From NCBI GenBank assembly GCA_905213325.1, contig CAJMHW010000024.1:1-31928 (forward strand): a stretch of 31,928 nucleotides of DNA, read 5' to 3'. The stretch is from Collinsella aerofaciens (lineage in GTDB: Bacteria > Actinomycetota > Coriobacteriia > Coriobacteriales > Coriobacteriaceae). Made by a program: the position numbers and the translations under genes. The notes beneath the pieces are model-generated. The model saw only the letters and a program-made list of their open reading frames with translations, searched no databases and was not told the DNA's origin. Positions 16,390 through 23,688 of this stretch are shown here, piece after piece. Every line of letters starts with the position of its first letter. The first letter of the stretch is position 1.

Positions 16390-16450
16390 TAGTCATTGGG
16401 GACGTTCTTTAGTCATTGGGGGCGTTCTTAAATGACTAGTCATTAGGGAC
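16390..16450. repeat. tagtcattgggg short repeat cluster
   Basis: tagtcattggggacgttctt and tagtcattgggggcgttctt stand in tandem, followed by an inverted aatgacta and a third tagtcattagggacac. Together they form a short palindromic cluster in the spacer between the DUF2207 gene and gluQRS. Confidence 0.7.
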
Positions 16451-16500
16451 ACCCTTGGCATGGCCTGCGCCAGCAATAGATACCACTTCATAGCTCCGTC

Positions 16501-16670
16501 ACAGGTGTAGCGGCTTTGTGTGGGCGCGGCGTGAGCCGATTAAGCCGGCGAGCGAGGGGCATAAAGCAGTTGAGCGAAAACGGTTTGCCCCTTTGCCGTT
16601 CGCTCGAGGATCATGTCCCCCTTTTCCGCGGAAACCCCGGCAGTTGCGAAGAGCTGCCGGGGTTTCTGTC
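16501..16670 (+). other. structured non-coding leader-like region ending in a terminator hairpin
   Basis: With the preceding repeat this fills a 530-base spacer without a convincing gene. A stem with arms gagcg (16572-16576) and cgctc (16601-16605) is extended by aacgg/ccgtt. It is followed by a perfect 13-bp stem, gaaaccccggcag (16631-16643) with ctgccggggtttc (16654-16666), then ctgtcgttt. It looks like a small transcript with a terminator, upstream of and separate from gluQRS. No known riboswitch or T-box core was recognised. A 24-codon frame on the other strand near 16540-16614 is too short to support. Confidence 0.4.
16631..16670 (+). terminator. strong GC hairpin upstream of gluQRS
   Basis: A perfect 13-bp stem with a ten-base loop and a weak T-tract (tgtcgttt). 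It would end any transcript entering from 16337-16630 before gluQRS. Confidence 0.6.
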
Positions 16671-16790
16671 GTTTGAGGGGTTGGGCTGGCGGGCGGCGAT
16701 CGAGCTGTCGAGCCGGTGGTCCGGCACGCGCAACGCGCGGCCTCGGCAACTTGCAGGCCACGGCAGCGTCTCCCCCACCGCGCCCCGCGC

Positions 16791-16796
16791 TATACT
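16791..16796 (+). promoter_or_regulatory. -10 element giving a probably leaderless gluQRS mRNA
   Basis: TATACT lies seven bases before the ATG at 16804, so transcription would start at or next to the A of the start codon. No Shine-Dalgarno is present. No convincing -35 is seen. Confidence 0.5.
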
Positions 16797-16803
16797 CATC
16801 CGC

Positions 16804-17805
16804 ATGGATATCAAAACACGCAACATAGCAACGCCCGCCGCGGACGCACCAGCAACGGCAGTGCCCACCCCCGTCGTGGGCCGCTTTGCCCCGTCGCCCT
16901 CGGGCCGCATGCACTTGGGCAACGTGTTCAGCTGCCTGTGCGCATGGCTTTCGGCCCGCAGCCAGGGCGGCAGCATCGTGTTGCGTATCGAGGACCTGGA
17001 CGATCGCTGCAAGCGCCCGGAACTTGCCGCTCAACTGATTGACGATCTGACCTGGCTGGGGCTCGAGTGGGACGAAGGCCCCTACTACCAGCACGATCGC
17101 CTGGATCTGTACGAGGACGCCCTGCGCCAGCTGCAAGACGCCGGCCTCACCTATCCCTGTTTTTGCACGCGTGCCGAACTCCACGCCGCGAGCGCGCCGC
17201 ACGCCAGCGACGGCACGCCCATCTACCGCGGCGCCTGCAGAGGTCTTTCTGCTGATGAAATCACCCGCCGCAGTGCCCTGCGTGCTCCGGCCACGCGCCT
17301 GCGCGTGCCCACCGTCGACGACCTCGCCAGCGACGTGATCGAATTCGTGGACCGCACGTACGGAGCCCAATGCGAAGCACTCGCCACCGAGTGCGGTGAC
17401 TTTTTGGTGCGCCGCAGCGACGGCGTGTTTGCCTATCAGCTGGCCGTGGTGGTCGACGACGCTGCCATGGGCGTCACCGAGATCGTACGCGGATGCGACC
17501 TGCTTGGTTCCACGCCGCGCCAGATCTATCTGCAACATCTGCTGGGACTGCCCACGCCGCACTACGCGCACATTCCGCTGCTCATGTCACCGGACGGCCG
17601 CCGCCTTTCCAAGCGCGATCGCGATCTGGACCTGGGCGAGCTCCGCACCCGCTTTGGCACACCCGAGGCACTGTTGGGATGGCTCGCCGGGCAAACAGGC
17701 ATCGCGCCGGACACCACGCCGCGTACCGCCGAGCAGCTGGTCGAGCACTTTAGCTGGGACGTCATCCGCGCGCATCGGGAGAACATCACTGTAACGGTCG
17801 AGTAG
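16804..17805 (+). CDS. gluQRS: glutamyl-Q tRNA(Asp) synthetase (GluQRS)
   Basis: A truncated glutamyl-tRNA synthetase paralogue of 333 residues that attaches glutamate to queuosine at position 34 of tRNA(Asp). The class I signatures are GRFAPSPSGRMHLGN, with HIGH variant HLGN (37-40), and RRLSKRD, with KMSKS variant LSKR (268-271). A zinc site C119-x-C121 ... Y141-x3-C145 matches the GluQRS pattern. The anticodon-binding domain of a full GluRS is absent, as expected. An N-terminal stretch of about 25 Ala/Pro/Thr-rich residues precedes the core. The frame is open to 16516, but that stretch crosses the terminator hairpin and lacks protein character, so I use the ATG at 16804, which appears leaderless. 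The gene converges on the metallophosphoesterase with 15 bases between. Confidence 0.92.
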   Translation: MDIKTRNIATPAADAPATAVPTPVVGRFAPSPSGRMHLGNVFSCLCAWLSARSQGGSIVLRIEDLDDRCKRPELAAQLIDDLTWLGLEWDEGPYYQHDRLDLYEDALRQLQDAGLTYPCFCTRAELHAASAPHASDGTPIYRGACRGLSADEITRRSALRAPATRLRVPTVDDLASDVIEFVDRTYGAQCEALATECGDFLVRRSDGVFAYQLAVVVDDAAMGVTEIVRGCDLLGSTPRQIYLQHLLGLPTPHYAHIPLLMSPDGRRLSKRDRDLDLGELRTRFGTPEALLGWLAGQTGIAPDTTPRTAEQLVEHFSWDVIRAHRENITVTVE

Positions 17806-17820
17806 CCAGCCACCCCGCCT

Positions 17821-18546
17821 CTACGCAACATCCCAGGGCTGGAGTTCGTCGCCCAAGCGAACGATGCAGTCGTAGAGCACGGTGTGGCGCTCGGCCGGGT
17901 TGGCGTCGCGATGAAAATGCCCGTAATACCAGCGCTTGTAATCCAAGCGGTCTTCCAGCTCATCAAAAAACGCCGTAAGCCGATCAACGTCGGGGCAATT
18001 CCAGCCGGGTGCCGGATAGAGCGTGGGCGAAAGCATGCGCGTGGAGCAGGTGTGGGTGATCACGTAGTCGACCTTCCAACCCACGCTGTCGAGCTTTGCC
18101 CGCGCCCCCTCAAAGTTGCGCTCGTCCGGCAGCTCCTGCGGCCACCAGCTGGAATAGGGAATGCGGTATTCTTTGTCCACGCTCGTGGCGCCGCCCATGG
18201 TAAAAATCGTTGAGCCGTCGAGCTCAAAAACCTCGCCGCGCGTCAGGCGCCGTATGGGAGAGGTATCCGACAGGCGCTGCGTCAGCCCACCGTGCCACAA
18301 CTCCATGGGGCGTTCCGCCCAGTGATCGAAACGCTCGTGGTTGCCGTCGACAAACAGCACGGTGTAGGGGCGCGACTCCAGCCAAGCAATATCGGCACAT
18401 TCCTCGGTAGAAAAGTCCCAGGGAAAGCCAAAGTCGCCCGCGATGATGAGATAGTCGTCGCTCGCCAGGCTATCCCCAAGCTCCCAATCGCGGAGCTTTT
18501 GCATGTCAGCGCCGCCATGAATATCGCCTGTTACATAGACCGTCAT
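17821..18546 (-). CDS. calcineurin-like metallophosphoesterase
   Basis: A 241-residue cytoplasmic protein with the full two-metal phosphoesterase motif set in order: GDIHGG (7-12), AGDFGFP, DGNHERFD, a VITHTCS histidine, and YYGHFHRD. The substrate is unknown; such stand-alone enzymes are often phosphodiesterases or protein-phosphatase-like. The ATG at 18546 gives MTVYVTGDIHGG, which starts directly at the first strand; an in-frame ATG at 18582 would add 12 unconserved residues. It stands near a small membrane protein gene on the same strand, about 85 bases apart. Confidence 0.9.
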   Translation of the reverse strand: MTVYVTGDIHGGADMQKLRDWELGDSLASDDYLIIAGDFGFPWDFSTEECADIAWLESRPYTVLFVDGNHERFDHWAERPMELWHGGLTQRLSDTSPIRRLTRGEVFELDGSTIFTMGGATSVDKEYRIPYSSWWPQELPDERNFEGARAKLDSVGWKVDYVITHTCSTRMLSPTLYPAPGWNCPDVDRLTAFFDELEDRLDYKRWYYGHFHRDANPAERHTVLYDCIVRLGDELQPWDVA

Positions 18547-18631
18547 CGGATTACCACTTCCCTGTAAGTCGCTAGCCCACATTCTGCACGATCACTAAGC
18601 CAACCGTTCCAGCCCTTCCATCCCTTAGGGC

Positions 18632-18871
18632 TTACCCCTCGTTCTTCCATCCAAACGGGTCGAGCACCCAAAAGATCAAATCGAGCGCGCCACCGGTCAT
18701 CATGGCGCCGGCAAGGGCCATGCAAACGTGCAGAGAGCTAGCACTTCGGAGCACGTCGAATGGCCCCAGAACAGCCAGCAGCGCAACCGCTGTGCCGGCA
18801 AGGCGCAACGCGAGGCACGGCCACGCGTCCTTGACGCACTTCTTTGCGAGATGCTTGGTGTTGTCACTCAT
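18632..18871 (-). CDS. small two-helix membrane protein
   Basis: A 79-residue protein of unknown function. Two hydrophobic segments (about 25-40, LRLAGTAVALLAVLGPF, and about 48-70, VCMALAGAMMTGGALDLIFWVL) suggest a hairpin in the membrane, with a basic N-terminus (KHLAKKCVKD). The ATG at 18871 is supported by aaggag ten bases upstream; the frame is open further to 19021 without protein-like content. It may share a transcript with the downstream metallophosphoesterase. Confidence 0.7.
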   Translation of the reverse strand: MSDNTKHLAKKCVKDAWPCLALRLAGTAVALLAVLGPFDVLRSASSLHVCMALAGAMMTGGALDLIFWVLDPFGWKNEG

Positions 18872-19031
18872 CAATATCGAACTCCTTAGAGGGTCGTTGT
18901 TCAGATACATGCCGCCGCGACAGAGCGGGGCGGCAGGGTAAGTGTCACATGCCGTGCGGACATCAATGGAGAAACCGCCTGCTCGATCAACCTTTGACGC
19001 CGTTTTGCACCGGCACCACATCCCCCGCTAT

Positions 19032-19192
19032 CGAGGTCTAATACTTTTCCCGAGAAGTGAATGGCTGTTTTTGAACCCCTGAAACACCCGCTTTTTTCGG
19101 CGGCAAAATCGCAGGAAGCGGCACCTTTAAAGTGTCGATGCTTCGGGGGTCCGTTTTAGCTCGTTCACTTCTCGGGAAAGTATTAGACCTCG
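19032..19192. mobile_element. 161-bp inverted-repeat element (MITE-like)
   Basis: Terminal arms of 30 and 29 bases (19032-19061 and 19164-19192) are inverted copies differing only by one A in an A-run; each begins or ends with cgaggtctaatac. The inside of about 100 bases has further partial complementarity (gaacccctgaaac with gcttcgggggtcc). It encodes no protein. It lies in a 535-base spacer between the small membrane gene and the DUF4342 gene. No clear target-site duplication was found. Confidence 0.7.
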
Positions 19193-19260
19193 CTGCTAGC
19201 TATCCAAAAAGACACCTCTCCCTTCCCCACCGCCACCCAAAAACTCATCCAACGTTAATC

Positions 19261-19288
19261 TTGGCTCAAGAATCGCTTAATCTATAAC
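19261..19288 (+). promoter_or_regulatory. candidate promoter of the DUF4342 / two-component operon
   Basis: TTGGCT (19261-19266) and TATAAC (19283-19288) with a 16-base spacer, about 120 bases before the DUF4342 start. The first is a partial -35 match, the second a near-consensus -10. Confidence 0.5.
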
Positions 19289-19406
19289 CTGCACTATAGA
19301 GTTCGACCAAGGGCGGGGCGGCGCCGCGCAACGCAGACCGCCGAACGCAACGCTCGCGCCCGGGCAAATCGCCCGGCGTCGCGCCCATCGAACGAAAGGA
19401 CAGGTC

Positions 19407-19949
19407 ATGGACGACCTCGAAAAAGTTGAAACCATCCGCACCAAGTGCAACGTGAGCTACACCGATGCCAAGGCCGCGCTCGACGCCGCCGACGGCAACG
19501 TCCTGGATGCCATCATTTGGCTCGAGTCGCAGGGCAAGACCCAGACCACGTCGGCGCACGCCGCCACCGAGTCCGCGCCAGTCGATGAGCCCTCGGCCGA
19601 GATGGTCGCCGCGCAGGCCGCCTACGAAAAGTCGAGCGAAAAGACCGACTTCTCCAAGAAGATGGACAGCGTGTGGGAGTACCTCAAAAAGCTCTTCCGC
19701 CTGAGTCTGGACACCAAGTTTATCGCCACGCGCCGCGATGCGATCATCCTCAACATCCCCATCCTGATCCCCATCATCGCCCTGTTTGCCTGGGGCGCCA
19801 CGATTTGGCTGATGCTGATTGGCCTGTTCTTTGGCATGCGCTACCGCATCGATAGCGACGGCGACGTGCCCGGCAGCATCAACAACCTTATGAATCACGC
19901 TGCCGATGCCGCGGACGACATCAAGCAAAATCTCAACGACGACAAGTAA
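19407..19949 (+). CDS. UBA/TS-N-like plus DUF4342 membrane protein
   Basis: A 180-residue protein. The N-terminus (about 1-45, ETIRTKCNVSYTDAKAALDA then GNVLDAIIWLE) is a UBA/TS-N-like three-helix domain similar to that of EF-Ts. An Ala/Ser/Glu linker follows, then a DUF4342 segment (from about 85, KMDSVWEYLKKLFRLS) with a membrane hairpin ILNIPILIPIIALFAWGATI and WLMLIGLFFGMRYRI. The function is unknown. The start follows an aaagga site. It is 18 bases before the response regulator and probably co-transcribed with the two-component pair, so a role in membrane-stress sensing is possible but unproven. Confidence 0.85.
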   Translation: MDDLEKVETIRTKCNVSYTDAKAALDAADGNVLDAIIWLESQGKTQTTSAHAATESAPVDEPSAEMVAAQAAYEKSSEKTDFSKKMDSVWEYLKKLFRLSLDTKFIATRRDAIILNIPILIPIIALFAWGATIWLMLIGLFFGMRYRIDSDGDVPGSINNLMNHAADAADDIKQNLNDDK

Positions 19950-19967
19950 TCTCAGACGGGGGCACGC

Positions 19968-20747
19968 ATGGCACGGATCCTGATCGTAGAGGACGAGGAG
20001 AAAATCGCCCGCTTTGTGACGCTCGAGCTGGAGCACGAGGGCTACCAGGTGGAGCACGCCGCCGACGGCCGCACCGCCGTGGACCTGGCGCTGGAGCGCG
20101 ACTACGATCTGATTCTGCTCGATGTGCTGTTGCCGCAGCTCAACGGCATGGAGGTGCTGCGGCGCGTACGCAAACACAAGGATGTGCCGGTGATCATGGT
20201 CACCGCGCGCGATGCCGTGATGGACAAGGTGGCCGGGCTCGACGCCGGTGCTGACGATTACCTGACCAAGCCGTTTGCGATTGAGGAGCTGTTCGCACGG
20301 ATCCGCGTGGCGCTGAAGCGCTCGGAGGCCGTGCGGGCGGCTTCGGGCGTTGGCGGCATCGGGACGGGCGCGGCAGGCGGCACGGGTGTCGGCGCCACTG
20401 CGATGCCCCCGGTCAGTGACTCGACCCAGGTTTCCGCCTCGCTCTCCCCCGCCACGCTCGCCGTGGGCTCGGTTGCGCTCGACCCCGACCGCCGCGAAGT
20501 CACGGTCGGCGGCTCGCCCATTGCGCTCACGGCCCGCGAGTTCGATGTCCTCGCCCTGCTTATGGCGCACGCCGGCACCGTGCTCACGCGCGAGCGCATC
20601 GCGCATGAGGCGCTGGGCTACGACTACGTGGGCGACACCAACAACGTCGATGTGCACATCGCACATTTGCGCGCCAAGATCGAGGACGCCGGCGGTGTCC
20701 GCATCATCCAGACCGTGCGCGGGGTGGGCTATGTCTGCCGTGCGTAG
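19968..20747 (+). CDS. response regulator, OmpR family
   Basis: A 259-residue regulator with receiver domain (EDE pocket 8-10, phosphoacceptor Asp at about 52 in LILLDVLLPQLNG, Lys in DYLTKPF) and a C-terminal winged helix (LTAREFDVLALL to TVRGVGYVCRA). An unusually long, low-complexity Gly/Ala/Thr/Ser-rich linker of about 40 residues (SGVGGIGTGAAGGTGVG and onward) separates the domains. The ATG follows a gggggc site. Its 3' end overlaps the kinase start by 17 bases, indicating translational coupling. The overall type is MprA/CutR-like. Confidence 0.94.
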   Translation: MARILIVEDEEKIARFVTLELEHEGYQVEHAADGRTAVDLALERDYDLILLDVLLPQLNGMEVLRRVRKHKDVPVIMVTARDAVMDKVAGLDAGADDYLTKPFAIEELFARIRVALKRSEAVRAASGVGGIGTGAAGGTGVGATAMPPVSDSTQVSASLSPATLAVGSVALDPDRREVTVGGSPIALTAREFDVLALLMAHAGTVLTRERIAHEALGYDYVGDTNNVDVHIAHLRAKIEDAGGVRIIQTVRGVGYVCRA

Positions 20748-22026
20748 CGCCGAGGCCAAGCGCGTCACCTCCATCGCCCGTGCCATCAACTGGAGCTACA
20801 TGTGGCGCCGCCTGATGAGCTACGTCTGGCTCGATCTGTTACTGGTGGTTGTCGCGGCGGCGGTACTCGTCTATGGATACAACCAGACGCTGCCCGACGG
20901 CGCGTTTACCGCAAGATGGATCCCCGGCGCCGCCGTTCACGGCATGTCGCTGACACCCACACGCGGCTGGGACCTGACCACGCTTACCTATACCATCGAG
21001 CTTGCGCGCACCACCAAGAGCTTTCCCCTCGCGCAGGACCTCGTCGCACTGTGGCCTCTCTACCTAGTCGTTGCAGGTTGGCAGGTCATCGGCGTGCTCA
21101 ACATGCTCGGCGGCGCCCGACGCGTGCGCCGTACCATGGCACCGCTCAACGATCTGGCACTGCGCGTGGATGAGCTCGGCCGCATGCAACTCGCCGACGG
21201 CAAAATGGAAACGCTGGAGCAGGCCATCGAGCGCGCAAGTGTCGACTCGCCGAGCGTCACCACCGGCGACGCCGATCTGGCGAGTATCGAGGTCGCGCTC
21301 AACCGCCTGCTGCGCCAGATGCAAGAGGCCAAGCTGCAGCAGATGCGCTTTGTCAACGATGCGAGCCACGAGCTGCGCACGCCCATCGCGGTGATTCAGG
21401 GCTACGTGAACATGCTCGACCGCTGGGGTAAGGACGACCCGGACGTGCTGGCGGAATCCATCGCGTCCCTTAAAGCCGAAAGCGAGCACATGCAAGAGCT
21501 TGTGGAGCAGCTGCTGTTTTTGGCACGCGGCGATGCCGGACGCACCGTACTGCGGCGCGCGAATACCAACCTGGCCGCGCTGGTCGGCGAGGTTTGCGAG
21601 GAATCGCAGATGATCGATGCCGCGCACACGTATCGGCTGGCGTTTGACGCCGCGCTCGCCAGCGACCCGCGCTGCGACGCGCCTGTCGACGTGGCACTCG
21701 TAAAGCAGGCCCTGCGCGTGATCGTGCAGAACGCCGCCAAGTATTCGGACGCGGGCACATCCATCTCGTTTGACATGACGCCGGATGCGGGCGCGGGCAC
21801 GATCGACATAAGCGTTGAGGACGAGGGCATCGGCATGAATCAGGAATCCGCAGCTCACGCGTTCGAGCGGTTCTACCGTGCCGACAACGCGCGCGATGCC
21901 GGCACGCAGGGTTCGGGCCTGGGGCTCGCCATTGCCAAGTGGATCGTCGATAGCCATGGTGGTGTCATTGGCGTGACCTCAGTCGAGGGCGTCGGCAGCC
22001 GCTTTACGATTCGCCTGCCGCGGTAG
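20731..22026 (+). CDS. sensor histidine kinase
   Basis: A 431-residue membrane kinase. Membrane segment 1 (about 32-50) and segment 2 (about 106-127) enclose an extracellular loop of about 55 residues. A HAMP-like linker follows (RRVRRTMAPLNDLALRV). The H-box FVNDASHELRTPIAVIQGY has His at about 213, the N-box is LRVIVQNAAKYS, and the ATP lid shows EDEGIGM, HAFERFYRAD and GSGLGLAIAKWIV. The ATG at 20731 lies within the end of the response-regulator gene; the longer open frame upstream is only a shadow of that gene. The signal sensed is unknown. Transcription ends at a strong bidirectional terminator. Confidence 0.94.
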   Translation: MSAVRSAEAKRVTSIARAINWSYMWRRLMSYVWLDLLLVVVAAAVLVYGYNQTLPDGAFTARWIPGAAVHGMSLTPTRGWDLTTLTYTIELARTTKSFPLAQDLVALWPLYLVVAGWQVIGVLNMLGGARRVRRTMAPLNDLALRVDELGRMQLADGKMETLEQAIERASVDSPSVTTGDADLASIEVALNRLLRQMQEAKLQQMRFVNDASHELRTPIAVIQGYVNMLDRWGKDDPDVLAESIASLKAESEHMQELVEQLLFLARGDAGRTVLRRANTNLAALVGEVCEESQMIDAAHTYRLAFDAALASDPRCDAPVDVALVKQALRVIVQNAAKYSDAGTSISFDMTPDAGAGTIDISVEDEGIGMNQESAAHAFERFYRADNARDAGTQGSGLGLAIAKWIVDSHGGVIGVTSVEGVGSRFTIRLPR

Positions 22027-22041
22027 GAAGCCCCTCGGCGT

Positions 22042-22079
22042 AAAAAAGGGATAAGGCCATGCGGCCCTATCCCTTTTTG
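22042..22079. terminator. bidirectional intrinsic terminator
   Basis: aaaaagggata and tatcccttttt arms with inner ggcc/ggcc pairing around atgc. A- and T-runs on both sides let it end both the kinase transcript and the convergent PTS/VOC transcript. Confidence 0.88.
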
Positions 22080-22100
22080 CTAGCTATAGCAGCCTGTGCG

Positions 22101-22475
22101 CTACTCGCGGCACAGATGCACGGCAAAGCCGGCGAACTCGCGCTTAAAGTACACGAGCTTGGTGCCGCCGTCGGGCAGCAGCACGCGCGACTCCTCGTTG
22201 ACCTCGAGCCCGCGCTCGGCAAACCACTTCTCAGCTGCATCGATGTCGTTAACGGCAAAGCCGATGTGGCCTTTGGTGCCACGACCGTTCTGCTTCATGA
22301 TCTCGACCAGCGAATCGTTGAAGTACGAAACCGGGGTCTCGATGACGGGCAGGCCCATCATCGTCGAGAACAGCTCCGCGATCTCCAGGGCGTCTGCCGG
22401 GTCGGTGGCGTTAATGCCCACATGGGCAACGCGCATGCCAAAGAGCTCGACCGGATTGGCGTTCTGCTCATTCAT
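22101..22475 (-). CDS. VOC family protein resembling the C-terminal domain of KDPG aldolases
   Basis: A 124-residue vicinal-oxygen-chelate fold protein: RVAHVGINATDPADALEIAE at the start, KGHIGFAVNDIDAAEKWFAE in the middle, and FAGFAVHLCRE at the end. From memory, the pattern is close to the VOC-like domain fused to some Firmicute 2-keto-3-deoxy-6-phosphogluconate aldolases; here the aldolase domain is absent. Being single-domain, it probably dimerises to form metal sites. It is the second gene of an operon, 11 bases after a PTS IIB gene, which points to carbohydrate or sugar-acid metabolism. The ATG at 22475 gives the natural family start; its ribosome site is weak, suggesting coupling. Confidence 0.85.
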   Translation of the reverse strand: MNEQNANPVELFGMRVAHVGINATDPADALEIAELFSTMMGLPVIETPVSYFNDSLVEIMKQNGRGTKGHIGFAVNDIDAAEKWFAERGLEVNEESRVLLPDGGTKLVYFKREFAGFAVHLCRE

Positions 22476-22486
22476 ACAGTCAGCGC

Positions 22487-22774
22487 CTACTGAGCCATGA
22501 CGTCGAGAACGGCCTTCTCGGCAGCGACGCGGTTCATGCCAGTCATGAAGGGCACGCCGCTCACGTACGGGCAGGTGAGGCCCTCGGGGGCAACGGTGGT
22601 GGCGATCAGCAGGTCGGCGCCCTCGTCGCAGTAGTCCTTGGCCTCGGAGATGGCACACTGCACGATCTCATACTTGCCGGCATAACCGTTGGCGTCGAGC
22701 ATGGTGGCGACCTTCTGGGCAACAAGCGTGGAAGTAGCAGCGCCAGCACCGCAAGCCAAAACAATCTTCTTCAT
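22487..22774 (-). CDS. PTS sugar transporter subunit IIB, GatB-like
   Basis: A 95-residue phosphocarrier of the galactitol-type IIB family. The start MKKIVLACGAGAATSTLVAQ carries the phosphorylated Cys at 8 in the CxxGxxTS-like P-loop. ADLLIATTVAP and the C-terminal helix fit the family. It takes phosphate from IIA and passes it to the sugar entering through IIC. Neither IIA nor IIC lies in the window, so it is an orphan subunit here. The start follows ggag nine bases upstream. It is first in an operon with the VOC gene. Its promoter may lie near 22800-22830, where a TACACT sequence occurs. Confidence 0.92.
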   Translation of the reverse strand: MKKIVLACGAGAATSTLVAQKVATMLDANGYAGKYEIVQCAISEAKDYCDEGADLLIATTVAPEGLTCPYVSGVPFMTGMNRVAAEKAVLDVMAQ

Positions 22775-22876
22775 AGGTAATGTCTCCCTTCATGGTTTAC
22801 TTTAGGTAAGTGTACCGCAGCGAGCGATGGCACTCAGCCTCGATGAGCTTTTATGCTAGTTTGCTTGCGCGCTGCG

Positions 22877-22882
22877 TATAAT
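22877..22882 (+). promoter_or_regulatory. perfect -10 element upstream of the 207-residue gene
   Basis: TATAAT 56 bases before the start codon at 22938. No good -35 at the correct distance was found. Confidence 0.45.
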
Positions 22883-22937
22883 ACATCTAGTACGTGTTGT
22901 CATACCGCTCGCTTTATGAGCGACTAAGGATCCCAAT

Positions 22938-23561
22938 ATGCCCGATTCCCGCACACTCTGGACCGCCGTCGTCATCATCTGCATCGCCGTGTCGGTGTTC
23001 TTTAGCGTCAAAAAACGCACCACGTTCAAGCGTCTACAGCAGCTTATGGCTGCCAAGCAGTGGGACGAGTTCGATCGTTTGCTCGACGGCAAACTCACCA
23101 GCATGCTGTACCCGCGCTACAACCGCGACTACCTGCGCCTGAACTCCTATCTGCTGCGCGAGGACCACAAGCGCGCCGATGAGATGTTCGATTTGCTGCT
23201 GGGGCTCAATCTGCCCAAGATGCAGCGCGTCGACCTGGTGATCAAAGCCTTTAACTACTACGTTGGCCAGGAGGACCGCAAAAAGTCCAAGGAGCTTCTG
23301 CACGAGATCAAGGGCTTTGAGGGCGGTCAGGCCGAGGCGGTCGCACACGAATGCCAGCTGATGTACGACACGATGATTCTCAAGCGCCACAACGACATTC
23401 CCGAGCTGGAGCGTATGCTCGAGGATGTCGGCGACGACCCGGTCAAGCGCTGCCGTCTGGAATACCTGCTGGCCCTGCAGTACAAGAACAAAGGCGACGA
23501 AGCCAAGTTCCAAGAGTTCCTGGAGAAGTCGGGCCAACACTCGATGGCCGTCAACGCGTAA
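22938..23561 (+). CDS. membrane-anchored TPR-like protein of unknown function
   Basis: A 207-residue protein. One N-terminal hydrophobic segment (TLWTAVVIICIAVSVFFSV, about 6-24) acts as anchor. The rest is a run of amphipathic helices with TPR-like spacing (KQWDEFDRLLDGKL, REDHKRADEMFDLLLGLNL, YNYYVGQEDRKKSKELLHEI-like segments, CRLEYLLALQYKNKGDEAKF). The last segment is a good TPR consensus. No enzymatic motif is visible. The start ATG follows an aagga site. It stands alone upstream of tRNA-Leu on the same strand and divergent from the PTS operon. A scaffold or assembly role is plausible but not shown. Confidence 0.78.
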   Translation: MPDSRTLWTAVVIICIAVSVFFSVKKRTTFKRLQQLMAAKQWDEFDRLLDGKLTSMLYPRYNRDYLRLNSYLLREDHKRADEMFDLLLGLNLPKMQRVDLVIKAFNYYVGQEDRKKSKELLHEIKGFEGGQAEAVAHECQLMYDTMILKRHNDIPELERMLEDVGDDPVKRCRLEYLLALQYKNKGDEAKFQEFLEKSGQHSMAVNA

Positions 23562-23592
23562 CGGACGGCTTGTGCTAGACTTCTAGTCTCAC

Positions 23593-23677
23593 GGGGGCGT
23601 GGCGGAATTGGCATACGCAGGAGACTTAAAATCTCTCGCCGCAAGGATTGTGGGTTCGAGTCCCACCGCCCCTACCA
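23593..23677 (+). tRNA. tRNA-Leu (anticodon UAA)
   Basis: The acceptor stem gggggcg pairs with cgcccct, with discriminator A and an encoded CCA end. The anticodon stem ggaga/tctct encloses the loop cttaaaa, giving anticodon TAA, which reads UUA/UUG leucine codons. A long variable arm (ctcgccgcaaggattg region) fits a class II tRNA. The T-arm gtgggttcgagtcccac is canonical. A terminator follows at once. Its last 18 bases and the terminator are repeated 196 bases downstream. Confidence 0.96.
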
Positions 23678-23688
23678 TATGGAGCTTT

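Noticed and set aside
16501..16670. T-box or known riboswitch for gluQRS
   Set aside because: No T-box conserved core (aggguggnaccgcg-like) or other recognised aptamer core was found, and gluQRS appears to start downstream at its own promoter.
16516..16803. N-terminal extension of gluQRS
   Set aside because: The extra 96 codons run through a perfect terminator hairpin, lack a protein-like pattern, and precede a good leaderless start.
18872..19021. 50-residue N-terminal extension of the small membrane protein
   Set aside because: The ATG at 18871 has a good ribosome site and starts the protein-like part; the upstream part looks non-coding.
19266..20789. 507-codon open frame opposite DUF4342 and the response regulator
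   Set aside because: Overlaps two genes with clear motifs and covers the likely promoter.
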